In this document: in pieces, positions 21,543 to 30,271 of the stretch
How the letters are laid out: each line of letters opens with the position of its first letter
Numbering within the stretch: position 1 is the first letter of the stretch
DNA from: Bacteroidales bacterium
Lineage (GTDB): Bacteria > Bacteroidota > Bacteroidia > Bacteroidales > Bacteroidaceae
Assembly: GCA_018064685.1 (NCBI GenBank)
Contig: JAGHUS010000027.1
Coordinates: forward strand, 1-38,146
Length of the DNA: 38,146 nucleotides
Direction: 5' to 3'
The notes under the pieces: model-generated
What the model was told of the DNA's origin: nothing
The model's database searches: none
The model's input: only the letters and a program-made list of their open reading frames with translations
Program-made: the position numbers and the translations under genes

Positions 21543-22745
21543 TCAAAACGCTTCGTTGATGGCGAAGATGAAGCCGGGTCCCTTGCGTGTGAAGCCTAGG
21601 TCGAGGCGTATGTTGACACCCTGCTTGAAGCGCCAGCGGTAACCCACTCCGTAGTTGGGCAGTGTGTGACGGAGGCGCCATGTGTGGGTGTCGTAGAAGG
21701 CATTGGCAAAGCCTGCCCACACAGCAATGCCGCTACGGCCGTAGATGTGTTGGCGCAGCTCGAGCTGTCCCTCGATGATGTTACGGTCGGTGTAGCGCCC
21801 CTCGTAGTAGCCTCGCATACGGCTTGTGCCTCCCACCTTGCAGTATTCGGTCCAGGGCACATCGTTGCCGCAGTTGATGCGCGAGTGCAGTTCGCCTCCC
21901 ATCACGCACCCCTTCCACAGCGGTGTGAAGCCGCAGAACTGGAACTCGGTGGTGGTGAAGGTGGTGCTGTTGCCAAAGCATTCGGGCTGTGCGCGTTGTT
22001 CCACGTTGAGGTAGATGCCTCGTTTGGGGTCGAGGGGGAAGTCGCGCGTGTCGTAGCGCAGAGTGAGGCCGACGCCCAGCGTGCTGGTGTGGTGTGGACG
22101 GTCGCCAATCAAAGAATTGGCCAGTTCATCGCGCTTGTCGGCATAGTAGAGCGAGTAGTAGAGCGAGGGACCGAGGTAGAGGTTGCGTGCCAGACGAGCC
22201 AGGAAGTTGCCGGTGGCATAAACCTGGTTGCGCGTGAAGAAGCTGCTGTTGGCATCAATGTCGCAGTTGGCAAAGCCCAGTCCCCAGAACTCGTTCTTGA
22301 AGGTGGTGAGCTTGACGTTATAGTCGGAACGGAAGCGGTCGTCGGGCAGGTAGTTGTATCCCGCCAGACTGATATCGAACATACCCTTTGTGGTGGCTTG
22401 TGCGGTGAGCGAGATGCTGGACTGCTGCAGGTCGGGGTTGTCGGGCTGCAGGTGGTATAGGCCCGAGCCACACAGTCCGATGCCCACGCCAGCCGTCTTG
22501 TTGTAGAACGGACCGCCTATGATGCTGAAGTCGAACTGGTCGAGCGGCTTGGGGTCGTCGGCCTGTGCAAAGTAGTCGATGACTCGGCCCAGCACACCCT
22601 TCTCCCAGAAGTGCTTCTTGGCTACAGGCATGGCAGAATGTGCGATGGAATCGGCCGATTCCACCGACAGACTGTCTGCTGCTGCCATGCTGATAGGGCA
22701 GAGCAGCAGAGCCAGGATGAGCAGATATGGTGATGGTCGTTTCAC
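21543..22745 (-). CDS. Omp85/BamA-type outer-membrane barrel protein
   Basis: A 400-aa exported protein (signal RPSPYLLILALLLCPISMAAA). After a short N-terminal segment without clear POTRA domains, the protein is a barrel of the bacterial surface antigen/Omp85 class: RYDTRDFPLDPKRGIYLNV and the GGTSRMRGYYEGRYTDRN signature are diagnostic of the family. It is shorter than BamA, so it is a BamA/TamA-like accessory barrel, not the essential assembly factor. It overlaps the PAP2 gene by 4 nt (ATGA), which implies co-translation and perhaps a joint role in envelope lipid or protein handling. Confidence 0.85.
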   Translation of the reverse strand: MKRPSPYLLILALLLCPISMAAADSLSVESADSIAHSAMPVAKKHFWEKGVLGRVIDYFAQADDPKPLDQFDFSIIGGPFYNKTAGVGIGLCGSGLYHLQPDNPDLQQSSISLTAQATTKGMFDISLAGYNYLPDDRFRSDYNVKLTTFKNEFWGLGFANCDIDANSSFFTRNQVYATGNFLARLARNLYLGPSLYYSLYYADKRDELANSLIGDRPHHTSTLGVGLTLRYDTRDFPLDPKRGIYLNVEQRAQPECFGNSTTFTTTEFQFCGFTPLWKGCVMGGELHSRINCGNDVPWTEYCKVGGTSRMRGYYEGRYTDRNIIEGQLELRQHIYGRSGIAVWAGFANAFYDTHTWRLRHTLPNYGVGYRWRFKQGVNIRLDLGFTRKGPGFIFAINEAF

Positions 22746-23713
22746 AATGCGTTTGAATCTTCGAAGAACTTCTTATACACCCAGCTGAGCAGGAAGTAGA
22801 CGATGAACGAAGTGATGAAGCCTGCTATGGCATCGACGAGATAGTGGGCATGGATGTAGACGGTGGCCATGCAGAGCAGGATGTAGAAGGGTAGCAGGCA
22901 GAAGCCCAACTTGTGCAGCTTGTGGCGGAAGGCCAGTATGAGCAGTATGGTGGCAATGCCGATGTGACTGCTGGGGAAGGCAGCCGTGGGGCGCTCTCCG
23001 GCCTCGTGAGCCAAGCCTACCAGATAGTGGAAGGGACCGTCAACACCAGGGCCAGGATACATCTCGCGCATATCGTGGAAGTAGTCTGCGACGTTGGGGA
23101 AGACACCATTTGCCGCATCAACGCCCGGGGCAGCATAATAGAACTGCGGTCCGGCTACGGGCAGGAATATATATATAATGTAGTAGACGAAGAAGCCACT
23201 CATGATGATGAACGCTATGCGTTGCAAGGCTTCGGGGCGCTTCAGCCAAAACCACGTCACCAGCACCCATATCATGGGGAAGTACGAGAAGTAACCGAGG
23301 TAGAGAGGCTCGCTGGCCCACCAGTCGGGCAGTTGCTGACTGAACAGCAGCGATGGCTGGCAACCGAAGAGGCTCTGCTCCCAACCGGCAAAGAGGTGGT
23401 CGAGGTTGAGGAAGAGACGGTTGAACTCCCATGTGTCGGGATACCAGCGGCTCAGCGTCATCATGACGAGCGAGATGCGTAGGAAGAGTGTGATGCGCGA
23501 AGGGTAGATCTTGTATATCCACCACGTCACGGCAATGAGGGCGAGGAACGCCACTCGCTGCAGAATCATGGGTACGGGTTCGACCAGTTCGCTGCTTAAC
23601 GCGGAAATCAATACGAGCGTGAAGAGGGTGTAGGCTATCATTGCCCATTCCAATGGCCATATGCCTTTCTTTCTCTCGCTCTCGGGTAACCGTTTCAGTA
23701 GTTCTTTTATCAT
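22742..23713 (-). CDS. PAP2-family membrane phosphatase
   Basis: A 323-aa integral membrane protein with about six spans. The PAP2/inositol-phosphorylceramide-synthase-like motifs are present: AFPSSHIGIATILL (motif 2) and YIHAHYLVDAIAGF (motif 3, His and Asp). Motif 1 is less clear. Likely substrates are lipid phosphates; some Bacteroidales relatives act on inositol or ceramide phospholipids, which fits the sphingolipids of this group. The gene is directly upstream of, and overlaps, the Omp85-type gene. Confidence 0.8.
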   Translation of the reverse strand: MIKELLKRLPESERKKGIWPLEWAMIAYTLFTLVLISALSSELVEPVPMILQRVAFLALIAVTWWIYKIYPSRITLFLRISLVMMTLSRWYPDTWEFNRLFLNLDHLFAGWEQSLFGCQPSLLFSQQLPDWWASEPLYLGYFSYFPMIWVLVTWFWLKRPEALQRIAFIIMSGFFVYYIIYIFLPVAGPQFYYAAPGVDAANGVFPNVADYFHDMREMYPGPGVDGPFHYLVGLAHEAGERPTAAFPSSHIGIATILLILAFRHKLHKLGFCLLPFYILLCMATVYIHAHYLVDAIAGFITSFIVYFLLSWVYKKFFEDSNAL

Positions 23714-23716
23714 ATT

Positions 23717-23795
23717 GTGGTTTTGCGGTTTATCGGTTTTGCGGTTTATCGGAAGTTACATTAGTGGATCAGGGGGTCAGCCCCCATGATTCACG
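23717..23795. repeat. ggttttgcggtttatcgg tandem repeat and ggggtcagcccc hairpin
   Basis: Two or three units of ggttttgcggtttatcgg (23717-23754) lie between the two genes; the same family occurs inside the epimerase gene at 24432-24533. A second short element tcagggggtcagccccc (23768-23784) recurs as tcagggggtctgacccc at 29640-29656. Confidence 0.65.
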
Positions 23796-23798
23796 AAC

Positions 23799-24935
23799 TC
23801 ATAACCATTTGTTCTGCTTGTACCATGCCACAGCCTCTGCCACTCCGCGTTCCAGGTTCCATTGTGGCTCGTAGCCCAGTTCCTTTCGTGCCGGCGTGAT
23901 GTCGCACTGCCAGTTGCGCTGGCTCAGTATGTGATACTTGTCCAGGTTCAGCGTGGTGGTCTTGCCCATCCATCCGCTCACGGTGCCCGACACAGCGCAT
24001 ATCGCCTTCAGCAGCCATAAGGGAGCCTTGATGTGCAGCACCCACGGATTGCCCATCTCCTGTTGCAGCAGGTCGCTGAACCGTCGGCTGTGATACACCT
24101 CTCCGTCGCTCAGGAAGTAAGCCTTCCCCTCTACACCCTCGGCCTTGATGGCCAAAAAGATGGCGGCAACGAGGTCGCGAACGTAGATGAAGGTTATCTC
24201 CTGTGGCTTGAAGCCTACGGCGAAGTCGGTGTGCTGCTTGATGCTCTTGGCCATGAGGAAGTAGTCGCGCTCTCTGGGCCCGTAAACGCCAGTGGGGCGA
24301 AGCGTTACGACGGGGAAGCCGTGCATCTCGTGCATGTGGCGAAGGAAGGTCTCCGCTTTCAGCTTGCTGTCGCCGTATGCCGTATTGGGGCGCGGCGTGT
24401 CGGTGTCTAGGATGGGAGCATAGATCAACGCCTTTTCATCTCGTTGGTTCTGCGGTTTTTCGGTTTTTCGGTTTTTCGGTTTTTCGGTTCTGCGGTTTTC
24501 CGATTTTCCGATTCTTTGGCTCTTCGCCTCATTAACCTTCTCCTCCCTTATTGCGCCAAACACGCTCAGGCTGCTCACGAAGACAAAGCGCTGCGGTGTC
24601 ATGCCGGTGCTCTTCAGTGCCCACACAAGGTTTTCGGTGCCCTGCGTGTTCGTCTTGTAGAAGTCCTCCTTCCTGCGGCACTTGGTGGCTCCCGCTGCAT
24701 GCACCACATAGTCCCATCGCCCATCCTTCAGCTGCGGCTGTATGGCGCGAAGCTGCCGGCAAAGCGTGTCGGACGAAGAGAGGTCCAGTTCGGCCAGGTG
24801 TATGCGCTCGTCCTGCAGATATCTCGTGCTGCTGGACTGTCGTATTCCGGCCCAAACCTCGTATCCTCGCTTCAGCGCCTCCTCGACAATAAAACTGCCT
24901 ATGAAGCCACTGGCTCCTGTGATAAGAATGGTCAT
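23799..24935 (-). CDS. NAD-dependent epimerase/dehydratase (extended SDR) with repeat-derived insert
   Basis: A 378-aa extended short-chain dehydrogenase. The Rossmann motif is TGASGFIGS (6-14), the catalytic Ser lies in FVSSLSVFG (118-126), and Tyr 187 and Lys 191 form YGDSK. The sugar-nucleotide or other substrate cannot be assigned. Residues about 135-168 are a Lys/Glu/Arg/Asn-rich segment with units such as NRRTEKPKNRKTEKP, absent from the usual family and encoded by a tandem repeat of the type otherwise found between genes here. The insertion keeps the frame and precedes the catalytic Tyr, so function may be retained. A good promoter lies just upstream. Confidence 0.85.
   Translation of the reverse strand: MTILITGASGFIGSFIVEEALKRGYEVWAGIRQSSSTRYLQDERIHLAELDLSSSDTLCRQLRAIQPQLKDGRWDYVVHAAGATKCRRKEDFYKTNTQGTENLVWALKSTGMTPQRFVFVSSLSVFGAIREEKVNEAKSQRIGKSENRRTEKPKNRKTEKPQNQRDEKALIYAPILDTDTPRPNTAYGDSKLKAETFLRHMHEMHGFPVVTLRPTGVYGPRERDYFLMAKSIKQHTDFAVGFKPQEITFIYVRDLVAAIFLAIKAEGVEGKAYFLSDGEVYHSRRFSDLLQQEMGNPWVLHIKAPLWLLKAICAVSGTVSGWMGKTTTLNLDKYHILSQRNWQCDITPARKELGYEPQWNLERGVAEAVAWYKQNKWL
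24432..24533. repeat. In-frame copy of the intergenic tcggttttt repeat inside a gene
   Basis: Tandem units ggtttttcggtttttcgg and variants (plus-strand phrasing) occupy about 100 nt within the epimerase coding region. They match the array at 23717-23754 downstream of the same gene. Confidence 0.7.
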
Positions 24936-24964
24936 CTAGGGTGCAATGTTAATCATATTTTGTG

Positions 24965-24972
24965 CAAAGATA
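24965..24972 (-). promoter_or_regulatory. -7 box for the epimerase gene
   Basis: Minus-strand TATCTTTG lies 30 nt before the ATG at 24935 and matches TAnnTTTG. Confidence 0.6.
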
Positions 24973-25026
24973 AGGTTTTTGGCGTAAAAAATGGCTAAAA
25001 GGCATACATTGTTCGTTCTTTTTTGC

Positions 25027-25034
25027 TACATTTG
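25027..25034 (+). promoter_or_regulatory. -7 box for rnr
   Basis: TACATTTG lies about 30 nt before the ATG at 25065. This supports that start over the earlier in-frame ATG at 25023, which would precede the transcript start. Confidence 0.6.
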
Positions 25035-25064
25035 CTATCAGAAACCACAAAAGTGAAGTTTGTT

Positions 25065-27341
25065 ATGGCAAAATCGAACAAGAAAGGTGGTAAACGCATC
25101 ACCAAGAAGGAACTGGTGGCACAGATGGTGGACCTGTTCCAAAGTAAGGGCGCTGAATCGGTATCCCTAAAGGATATCTATCGTACATTACACCTCGACA
25201 CGCATCCTACCAAGATACTGTGTATGGATGTGTTGGAGGAGATGCTGTTCGACGATTTCATTGTCGAAAAACCTAAGTATAACTATCATCTCAATGTGCC
25301 TACGCAGATTATGCAGGGTGTGTTCCATCGCAAGGCGAACGGCAAGAACACCTTTGTGCCCGAGGACGGAGGCGAACCCATCCTGGTGGCCGAGCGCAAC
25401 TCGATGAACGCCATGGACGGGGATGTGGTGAAGGCCTCGATGATGGCACGCCGACGCAACCACGTTCGCGAGGCCGAGGTGGTGGAGATCGTGAAGCGCT
25501 CGGACAAGACGTTCGTGGGAACGCTGCAGGTGCGCAAGAACTACGCTTACCTGCTCACCGAGGACCGCACACTGGCCAACGACATCTTCATACCCATCAA
25601 CCAACTGAAGAAGGGTAAGTCGGGCGACAAGGCCGTGGTGAAGATCATAGAGTGGCCTCGCGACAGCAAGAACCCAGTGGGCAAGGTCATCGACATACTG
25701 GGACAGACGGGCGAGAACAACACCGAGATGCATGCCATCCTGGCCGAGTTCGGACTGCCCTACAGCTACCCCAAGCAGGTGGAGGATGCTGCCGAGTTCA
25801 TCGACCCCGGCATCACCAAGCAGGAGATAGAGCGACGCGAGGACTGCCGCGACGTGATGACCTTCACCATCGACCCCTACGACGCCAAGGACTTTGACGA
25901 TGCCATCAGCATACGTGTGCTGAAGGGCGAGATGGGAGCCGAGGACGCCCAGTACGAGGTGGGTGTACACATCGCCGATGTGTCGCACTACGTGAAGGAG
26001 GGCGGTGCCATCGACAAAGAGGCTGTGAAGCGTGCCACGAGTGTCTATCTCGTCGACCGCACCATACCCATGCTGCCCGAGCGCCTGTGCAACTTCATCT
26101 GCTCGCTGCGTCCCGACGAGGAGAAGCTGTCCTTCAGCGTCATCTTCAAGATGAACATGAAGGGCGAGGTGAAGGACTCGCGCATCGTGCATACCGTCAT
26201 CAAGAGCAACCGCCGATTCACCTACGAGGAGGTGCAGAAGGTGCTGGAGGATCATCGCGAAGCCAGCGAGGAGGACTACCAGCGTCCTGGCGACAAGGCA
26301 CAGCCCACCGACCCCAGCTACGAGCCTGCCGAGCACTTCGCCACCGAACTCATCGTGCTGAACCGCATGGCCAAGGCTCTGCGTGCCAAGCGTTTCGAGA
26401 CGGGAGCCGTGGACTTCGACCGCGAAGAGGTTAAGTTCCAGCTGGACGAGAAGGGAAAGCCTATGGGCGTGTACTTCAAGTGCTCGAAGGATGCCAACAA
26501 GCTGGTCGAGGAGTTCATGCTGCTGGCCAACCGCACCGTGGCCGAGAGCATCGGCAAGGCCGTCAACGCCAAGGCTAAGAACAACAAGAAGGCCGAGCAT
26601 GGCGAGATAAACATGAAGGGCACCAAGACATTCGTATATCGTGTACACGACCTGCCCGACCAGAATAAACTGATGAACCTGAGCGACTTCGTGAGCAAGT
26701 TCGGCCATAAGCTGAAGGCCACGGGCAGCATGAAGGAGGTGAGCAAGAACATCAACAAGATGCTGGCAGACTGCAAGGGCAAGCGCGAGCAGAACATGGT
26801 GGAGATGATTACGCTGCGTGCCATGATGAAGGCTCGCTACAGCACGCTCAACATCGGTCACTACGGACTGGCCTTCGACTACTACACCCACTTCACCTCT
26901 CCCATCCGTCGCTATCCCGACCTGATGGTGCATCGTCTCCTCACCCGTTATGCCGAGGGCGGACGCAGTGCGCTGCGCGAGAAATACGAGGAACTGTGCG
27001 ACCACTCGAGCGATATGGAGCAGTTGGCTGCTCAGGCCGAGCGTGCCAGCATCAAGTACAAGCAGGTGGAGTACATGAAGGATCACCTGGGCGACGAGTA
27101 TGAGGGCATCATCAGCGGTGTCACCGAGAGTGGCATCTATGTCGAGATCATCGAGAATAAGTGCGAGGGTATGGTGCCTCTGCGCGACCTGAACGACGAC
27201 TACTACGAGTTCGACGAGAAGAACTACTGCCTCTGGGGCCGCCGCCATCACCACCGCTACTCTCTGGGCGACAAGATTCGCATCAAGGTGGCCAAGGCAA
27301 ACCTGGAACGTAAACTGCTTGACTTCGCACTTGCGGATTGA
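25065..27341 (+). CDS. rnr: Ribonuclease R
   Basis: A 758-aa 3'-5' exoribonuclease of the RNase II family that degrades structured RNA. Order: a basic winged-helix-like N-terminus (1-70), cold-shock domains (about 70-225), the RNB catalytic domain with DPYDAKDFDDAIS (metal-binding aspartates) and FTSPIRRYPDLMVHRLL, and a C-terminal S1 domain (EYEGIISGVTESGIYVEI). The start follows the promoter box. Length is normal for the Bacteroidetes enzyme. The long antisense open frame over this gene is a codon-bias shadow. It is followed by rpoN after 2 nt. Confidence 0.95.
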   Translation: MAKSNKKGGKRITKKELVAQMVDLFQSKGAESVSLKDIYRTLHLDTHPTKILCMDVLEEMLFDDFIVEKPKYNYHLNVPTQIMQGVFHRKANGKNTFVPEDGGEPILVAERNSMNAMDGDVVKASMMARRRNHVREAEVVEIVKRSDKTFVGTLQVRKNYAYLLTEDRTLANDIFIPINQLKKGKSGDKAVVKIIEWPRDSKNPVGKVIDILGQTGENNTEMHAILAEFGLPYSYPKQVEDAAEFIDPGITKQEIERREDCRDVMTFTIDPYDAKDFDDAISIRVLKGEMGAEDAQYEVGVHIADVSHYVKEGGAIDKEAVKRATSVYLVDRTIPMLPERLCNFICSLRPDEEKLSFSVIFKMNMKGEVKDSRIVHTVIKSNRRFTYEEVQKVLEDHREASEEDYQRPGDKAQPTDPSYEPAEHFATELIVLNRMAKALRAKRFETGAVDFDREEVKFQLDEKGKPMGVYFKCSKDANKLVEEFMLLANRTVAESIGKAVNAKAKNNKKAEHGEINMKGTKTFVYRVHDLPDQNKLMNLSDFVSKFGHKLKATGSMKEVSKNINKMLADCKGKREQNMVEMITLRAMMKARYSTLNIGHYGLAFDYYTHFTSPIRRYPDLMVHRLLTRYAEGGRSALREKYEELCDHSSDMEQLAAQAERASIKYKQVEYMKDHLGDEYEGIISGVTESGIYVEIIENKCEGMVPLRDLNDDYYEFDEKNYCLWGRRHHHRYSLGDKIRIKVAKANLERKLLDFALAD

Positions 27342-27343
27342 CA

Positions 27344-28846
27344 ATGCCACAAAGTCTCACTCAAACACAACGGCTTGAACAGCGCCAACAGTTATCGGCT
27401 CAGCAGGTACTGGTGGCCAAACTCACCGAACTGTCGGTGGAGGAGCTTCGTGCCCGTATCGAAACGGAGTGCGAGACGAATCCTTGGCTGGAACCAAAGG
27501 ATCGTTCTTCTGTCTCGGATGGAGATATGGATAACTACGATGGAAGCGATGGTTTTGGTGAGGATAGTGTGAGTGATTCTGACTCTGCGGACTCGGATTC
27601 CTTCGATTCCTTCGACGATTTTTCTGCTTCTTCTGCCGATACAGCCGACGAGAGCGACTGGGGCAGCGATGAGTTCCCGATGAACTACAGCGAGGAACGT
27701 GGTCGCAGGGAGGACAGCGAGGTGCTGAACTTTCACGACATACTGATGAGCCAGGTGGGCGAGTTCGACCTGGACGACCACCAGCGTTTCTTGCTCGAAT
27801 ATCTCATCGGTTCGCTGGATGATGACGGACTCTTGCGCATTCCGCTCTATCAGATATCCGATGAACTCGATATAAACCAAGGTGTCAGAGCCTCTGAGGA
27901 GGAACTGCAGCAGATGCTCGACATCCTGAAGGAGTTCGAACCGTATGGGGTAGGGGCCCGCAACCTGTGCGAGTGTCTGCTCATTCAGGTCCGGCATAAC
28001 CCCCGACTGCCACGCCGACAGCAGATCATAACCATTCTGGAGCAGTACGTGGATGAGTTCGAACATAATCATTGGGATGTGATACGTCGCAAGATGAGGC
28101 TTACTGATGCCGACGTGGCTGCCATCCGACGCTCCATCCAGCGTCTTAACCCCAGTCCCGGGGGCAGCGTGGGGCAGTCGCTCGATGAAATGGCACATCT
28201 CGTTGTGCCTGACTTCGAGGTAAAGAGCGATGAATACGGCAAGATATCCTTCCGACTATGCGAGAACGGTATACCACAATTGCAGATGAGCGATGACGCG
28301 TCGGGGTGGATGAACATCTACGAGACCAAGGATGAGGCTACGCTGCGCAAGGAGGTGCTCGAAGGCATCCGTTATCAACGTGACTTGATGGAACGTGGCA
28401 AGCTCTTCATCCAGGCCTTGACACAACGTCGCAATTCGCTGATGTTGGTGATGCGTGCCATTGTCAAGCTGCAGGAGCCCTTCTTCCGCGAGGGTGACGA
28501 GACCTTGCTGCGCCCCATGCGACTGGAGGATGTGGCCAATGCCACGGGGCTGGATATCAGCACCGTAAGCCGTGTGTGCAAGTCGAAGAACGTACAGACC
28601 GATGTGGGTAACTATCCGCTGCGATGGTTCTTCACCAACAGCACCATGAAGGAGGGCGTCGAGCTGTCGGTACGACATGTGCTATCGGCCTTGCGAGCAT
28701 TGGTCGACAGCGAGGATAAAAGCCATCCCTACAGCGACGAATATCTTACCGACGCCTTGAGGCAGCAGGGCTATGATGTGGCCCGACGCACCATAGCCAA
28801 ATACCGCGAACAGTTGGGCATACCTAATTCAAGAATGAGAAGATGA
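27344..28846 (+). CDS. rpoN: RNA polymerase sigma-54 factor
   Basis: A 500-aa sigma-54 factor, which needs an AAA+ activator to open -24/-12 promoters. The Gln/Leu-rich region I (SLTQTQRLEQRQQLSAQQVL, ending ETNPWLE) is followed by a long acidic Ser/Asp region II (about 55-110), the core-binding domain, the helix-turn-helix (DVANATGLDISTVSRVCKSK) and the C-terminal RpoN box (ARRTIAKYREQLGI). The start at 27344 gives the usual MPQSLTQTQ opening. It follows rnr almost without gap and overlaps the next gene by 4 nt. Its activators are not in this window. Confidence 0.95.
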   Translation: MPQSLTQTQRLEQRQQLSAQQVLVAKLTELSVEELRARIETECETNPWLEPKDRSSVSDGDMDNYDGSDGFGEDSVSDSDSADSDSFDSFDDFSASSADTADESDWGSDEFPMNYSEERGRREDSEVLNFHDILMSQVGEFDLDDHQRFLLEYLIGSLDDDGLLRIPLYQISDELDINQGVRASEEELQQMLDILKEFEPYGVGARNLCECLLIQVRHNPRLPRRQQIITILEQYVDEFEHNHWDVIRRKMRLTDADVAAIRRSIQRLNPSPGGSVGQSLDEMAHLVVPDFEVKSDEYGKISFRLCENGIPQLQMSDDASGWMNIYETKDEATLRKEVLEGIRYQRDLMERGKLFIQALTQRRNSLMLVMRAIVKLQEPFFREGDETLLRPMRLEDVANATGLDISTVSRVCKSKNVQTDVGNYPLRWFFTNSTMKEGVELSVRHVLSALRALVDSEDKSHPYSDEYLTDALRQQGYDVARRTIAKYREQLGIPNSRMRR

Positions 28847-29529
28847 GCGAGAAGATGAGCGAGAAGACGAAACATAGAAATACAGAGATTAGAAGCCTTA
28901 TCATCGGTGCGAAGCTGGTGAGCACGTTGTTCCGTCCCATGTACTATCCCGTACTGGGCTGGATAGCGTTGTTCTCGCTCACCACTCCCTTGTCGCTGTT
29001 CCCCTATCAGTACAAGCTGATACATCTGGCCATTCTGATTCTCTTTACCATCATCCTGCCCATGACGCTCACCTTGATATACAGGCATGTGCGGCATCTC
29101 GATCCGCTCGAGATGAGAAAGCGTACCAGTCGCATCATCCCCTACATCATGTTCATTGCCTGCTACGTTCTCTACCTCTATCTCATGCGGTCTTACTATA
29201 TCGACTATAAGCTCCTGGCTGTCATCATAGTGGCTTTGCTCATACAGGTTGTGTGTACGTTTATGAGTTTCTTCTGGAAGGTCAGCGTGCATGCTGCGGG
29301 TTCGGGAGCCATCATCGGTGGCATTGCCGCCTTCAGCTTCGGCTATGTCTTCAACCACCTCCTGTGGCTCTCTGGTGCCATCCTGTTGGCCGGATTGGTA
29401 GGCACAAGCCGTATGATACTGCGTCAGCACAACCTCTCGCAGATTGTCGTGGGCTATATCGTAGGAGCTCTCTGCGGCTTTGCCGGCATCCTCTTCGGCT
29501 CCATCTTCCTTTTCGGTAATCCGTTCTAA
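28843..29529 (+). CDS. PAP2-like integral membrane protein
   Basis: A 228-aa protein with about six membrane spans. The C-terminal half has a PAP2-like pattern: SVHAAGSGAIIGG where motif 2 is expected and SRMILRQHNLSQIVVGYIVG matching motif 3 (Arg, His). Motif 1 is not evident. Such proteins commonly follow rpoN in Bacteroidales. The N-terminus contains a duplicated MSEKMSEK, so the second ATG at 28855 is an alternative start. The overlap with rpoN (ATGA) implies co-translation. Activity on lipid phosphates is plausible but not shown. Confidence 0.75.
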   Translation: MSEKMSEKTKHRNTEIRSLIIGAKLVSTLFRPMYYPVLGWIALFSLTTPLSLFPYQYKLIHLAILILFTIILPMTLTLIYRHVRHLDPLEMRKRTSRIIPYIMFIACYVLYLYLMRSYYIDYKLLAVIIVALLIQVVCTFMSFFWKVSVHAAGSGAIIGGIAAFSFGYVFNHLLWLSGAILLAGLVGTSRMILRQHNLSQIVVGYIVGALCGFAGILFGSIFLFGNPF

Positions 29530-29539
29530 GGACCCAAAA

Positions 29540-29757
29540 GACCCCACCCCTAACCCCGCAAGACCCCACCCCTAACCCCGCCCCGAGGCGGGGAATAGAA
29601 TGGAGACGAGGAGTGAAGAGATGAATGCTGCCAAAGTGAATCAGGGGGTCTGACCCCTTGATCCAATTAAAAGCCTCCTCTAACTCCCCGAGGGGAGTAC
29701 TCATAGTCGGTTGGGAATTCATCGCGCAGCCTAATTATGCATTATAAATTATGAATT
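29540..29757. repeat. Composite intergenic repeat, copy 3
   Basis: The GC hairpin repeat with an internal partial duplication (29540-29610), the tcagggggtctgacccc element (29640-29656), a ctaactccccgagggg hairpin (29679-29694) and an AT-rich array (29732-29757) follow one another before purE. Confidence 0.65.
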
Positions 29758-29764
29758 AAATAAA

Positions 29765-30271
29765 ATGAATGCTATTGTAAGTATTATCATGGGCAGTACC
29801 AGCGACCTGCCCGTAATGGAGAAAGCCGCTAAGTTTTTGGATGACATGCAGGTGCCCTTCGAGATGAATGCCCTCTCGGCTCACCGCACTCCCACCGAGG
29901 TGGAGGAGTTTGCCCGTGGTGCCGAGGCACGCGGACTGAAGGTTATCATTGCAGGTGCCGGTATGGCTGCCGCTCTGCCTGGCGTCATTGCTGCCAGCAC
30001 CACACTGCCTGTCATCGGTGTACCCATCAAGGGAATGCTCGATGGATTGGACGCTATGCTCTCTATCATCCAGATGCCTCCCGGCATCCCCGTTGCCACC
30101 GTGGGCGTGAATGGTGCGATGAATGCGGCCATTTTGGCTGTCGAGATGTTGGCTCTCAGCGACAAGGACCTTGCTGCCCGCCTCGCTGCCTATAAGCAGG
30201 GTTTGGGACAGAAGATTGTCAAGGCCAATGCCGAGTTGGCAGAGGTGAAGTATAATTTCAAGGTGAACTGA
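29765..30271 (+). CDS. purE: 5-(carboxyamino)imidazole ribonucleotide mutase
   Basis: A 168-aa class I PurE, which moves the carboxylate of N5-CAIR to give CAIR in purine synthesis. The signatures are IIMGSTSDLPVMEKAAKFL, the active-site NALSAHRTPTEVEEFA, IIAGAGMAAALPGVIAAST and PVIGVPIKGMLDGLDAMLS. Length is usual. Its stop codon overlaps the ispG start by one base (TGATG), so the two are co-transcribed although their pathways differ. Confidence 0.96.
   Translation: MNAIVSIIMGSTSDLPVMEKAAKFLDDMQVPFEMNALSAHRTPTEVEEFARGAEARGLKVIIAGAGMAAALPGVIAASTTLPVIGVPIKGMLDGLDAMLSIIQMPPGIPVATVGVNGAMNAAILAVEMLALSDKDLAARLAAYKQGLGQKIVKANAELAEVKYNFKVN

Noticed and set aside
25188..27350. 720-aa open frame antisense to rnr
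   Set aside because: It mirrors the codon bias of rnr, is rich in His/Leu/Val without domain pattern, and rnr is unmistakable.
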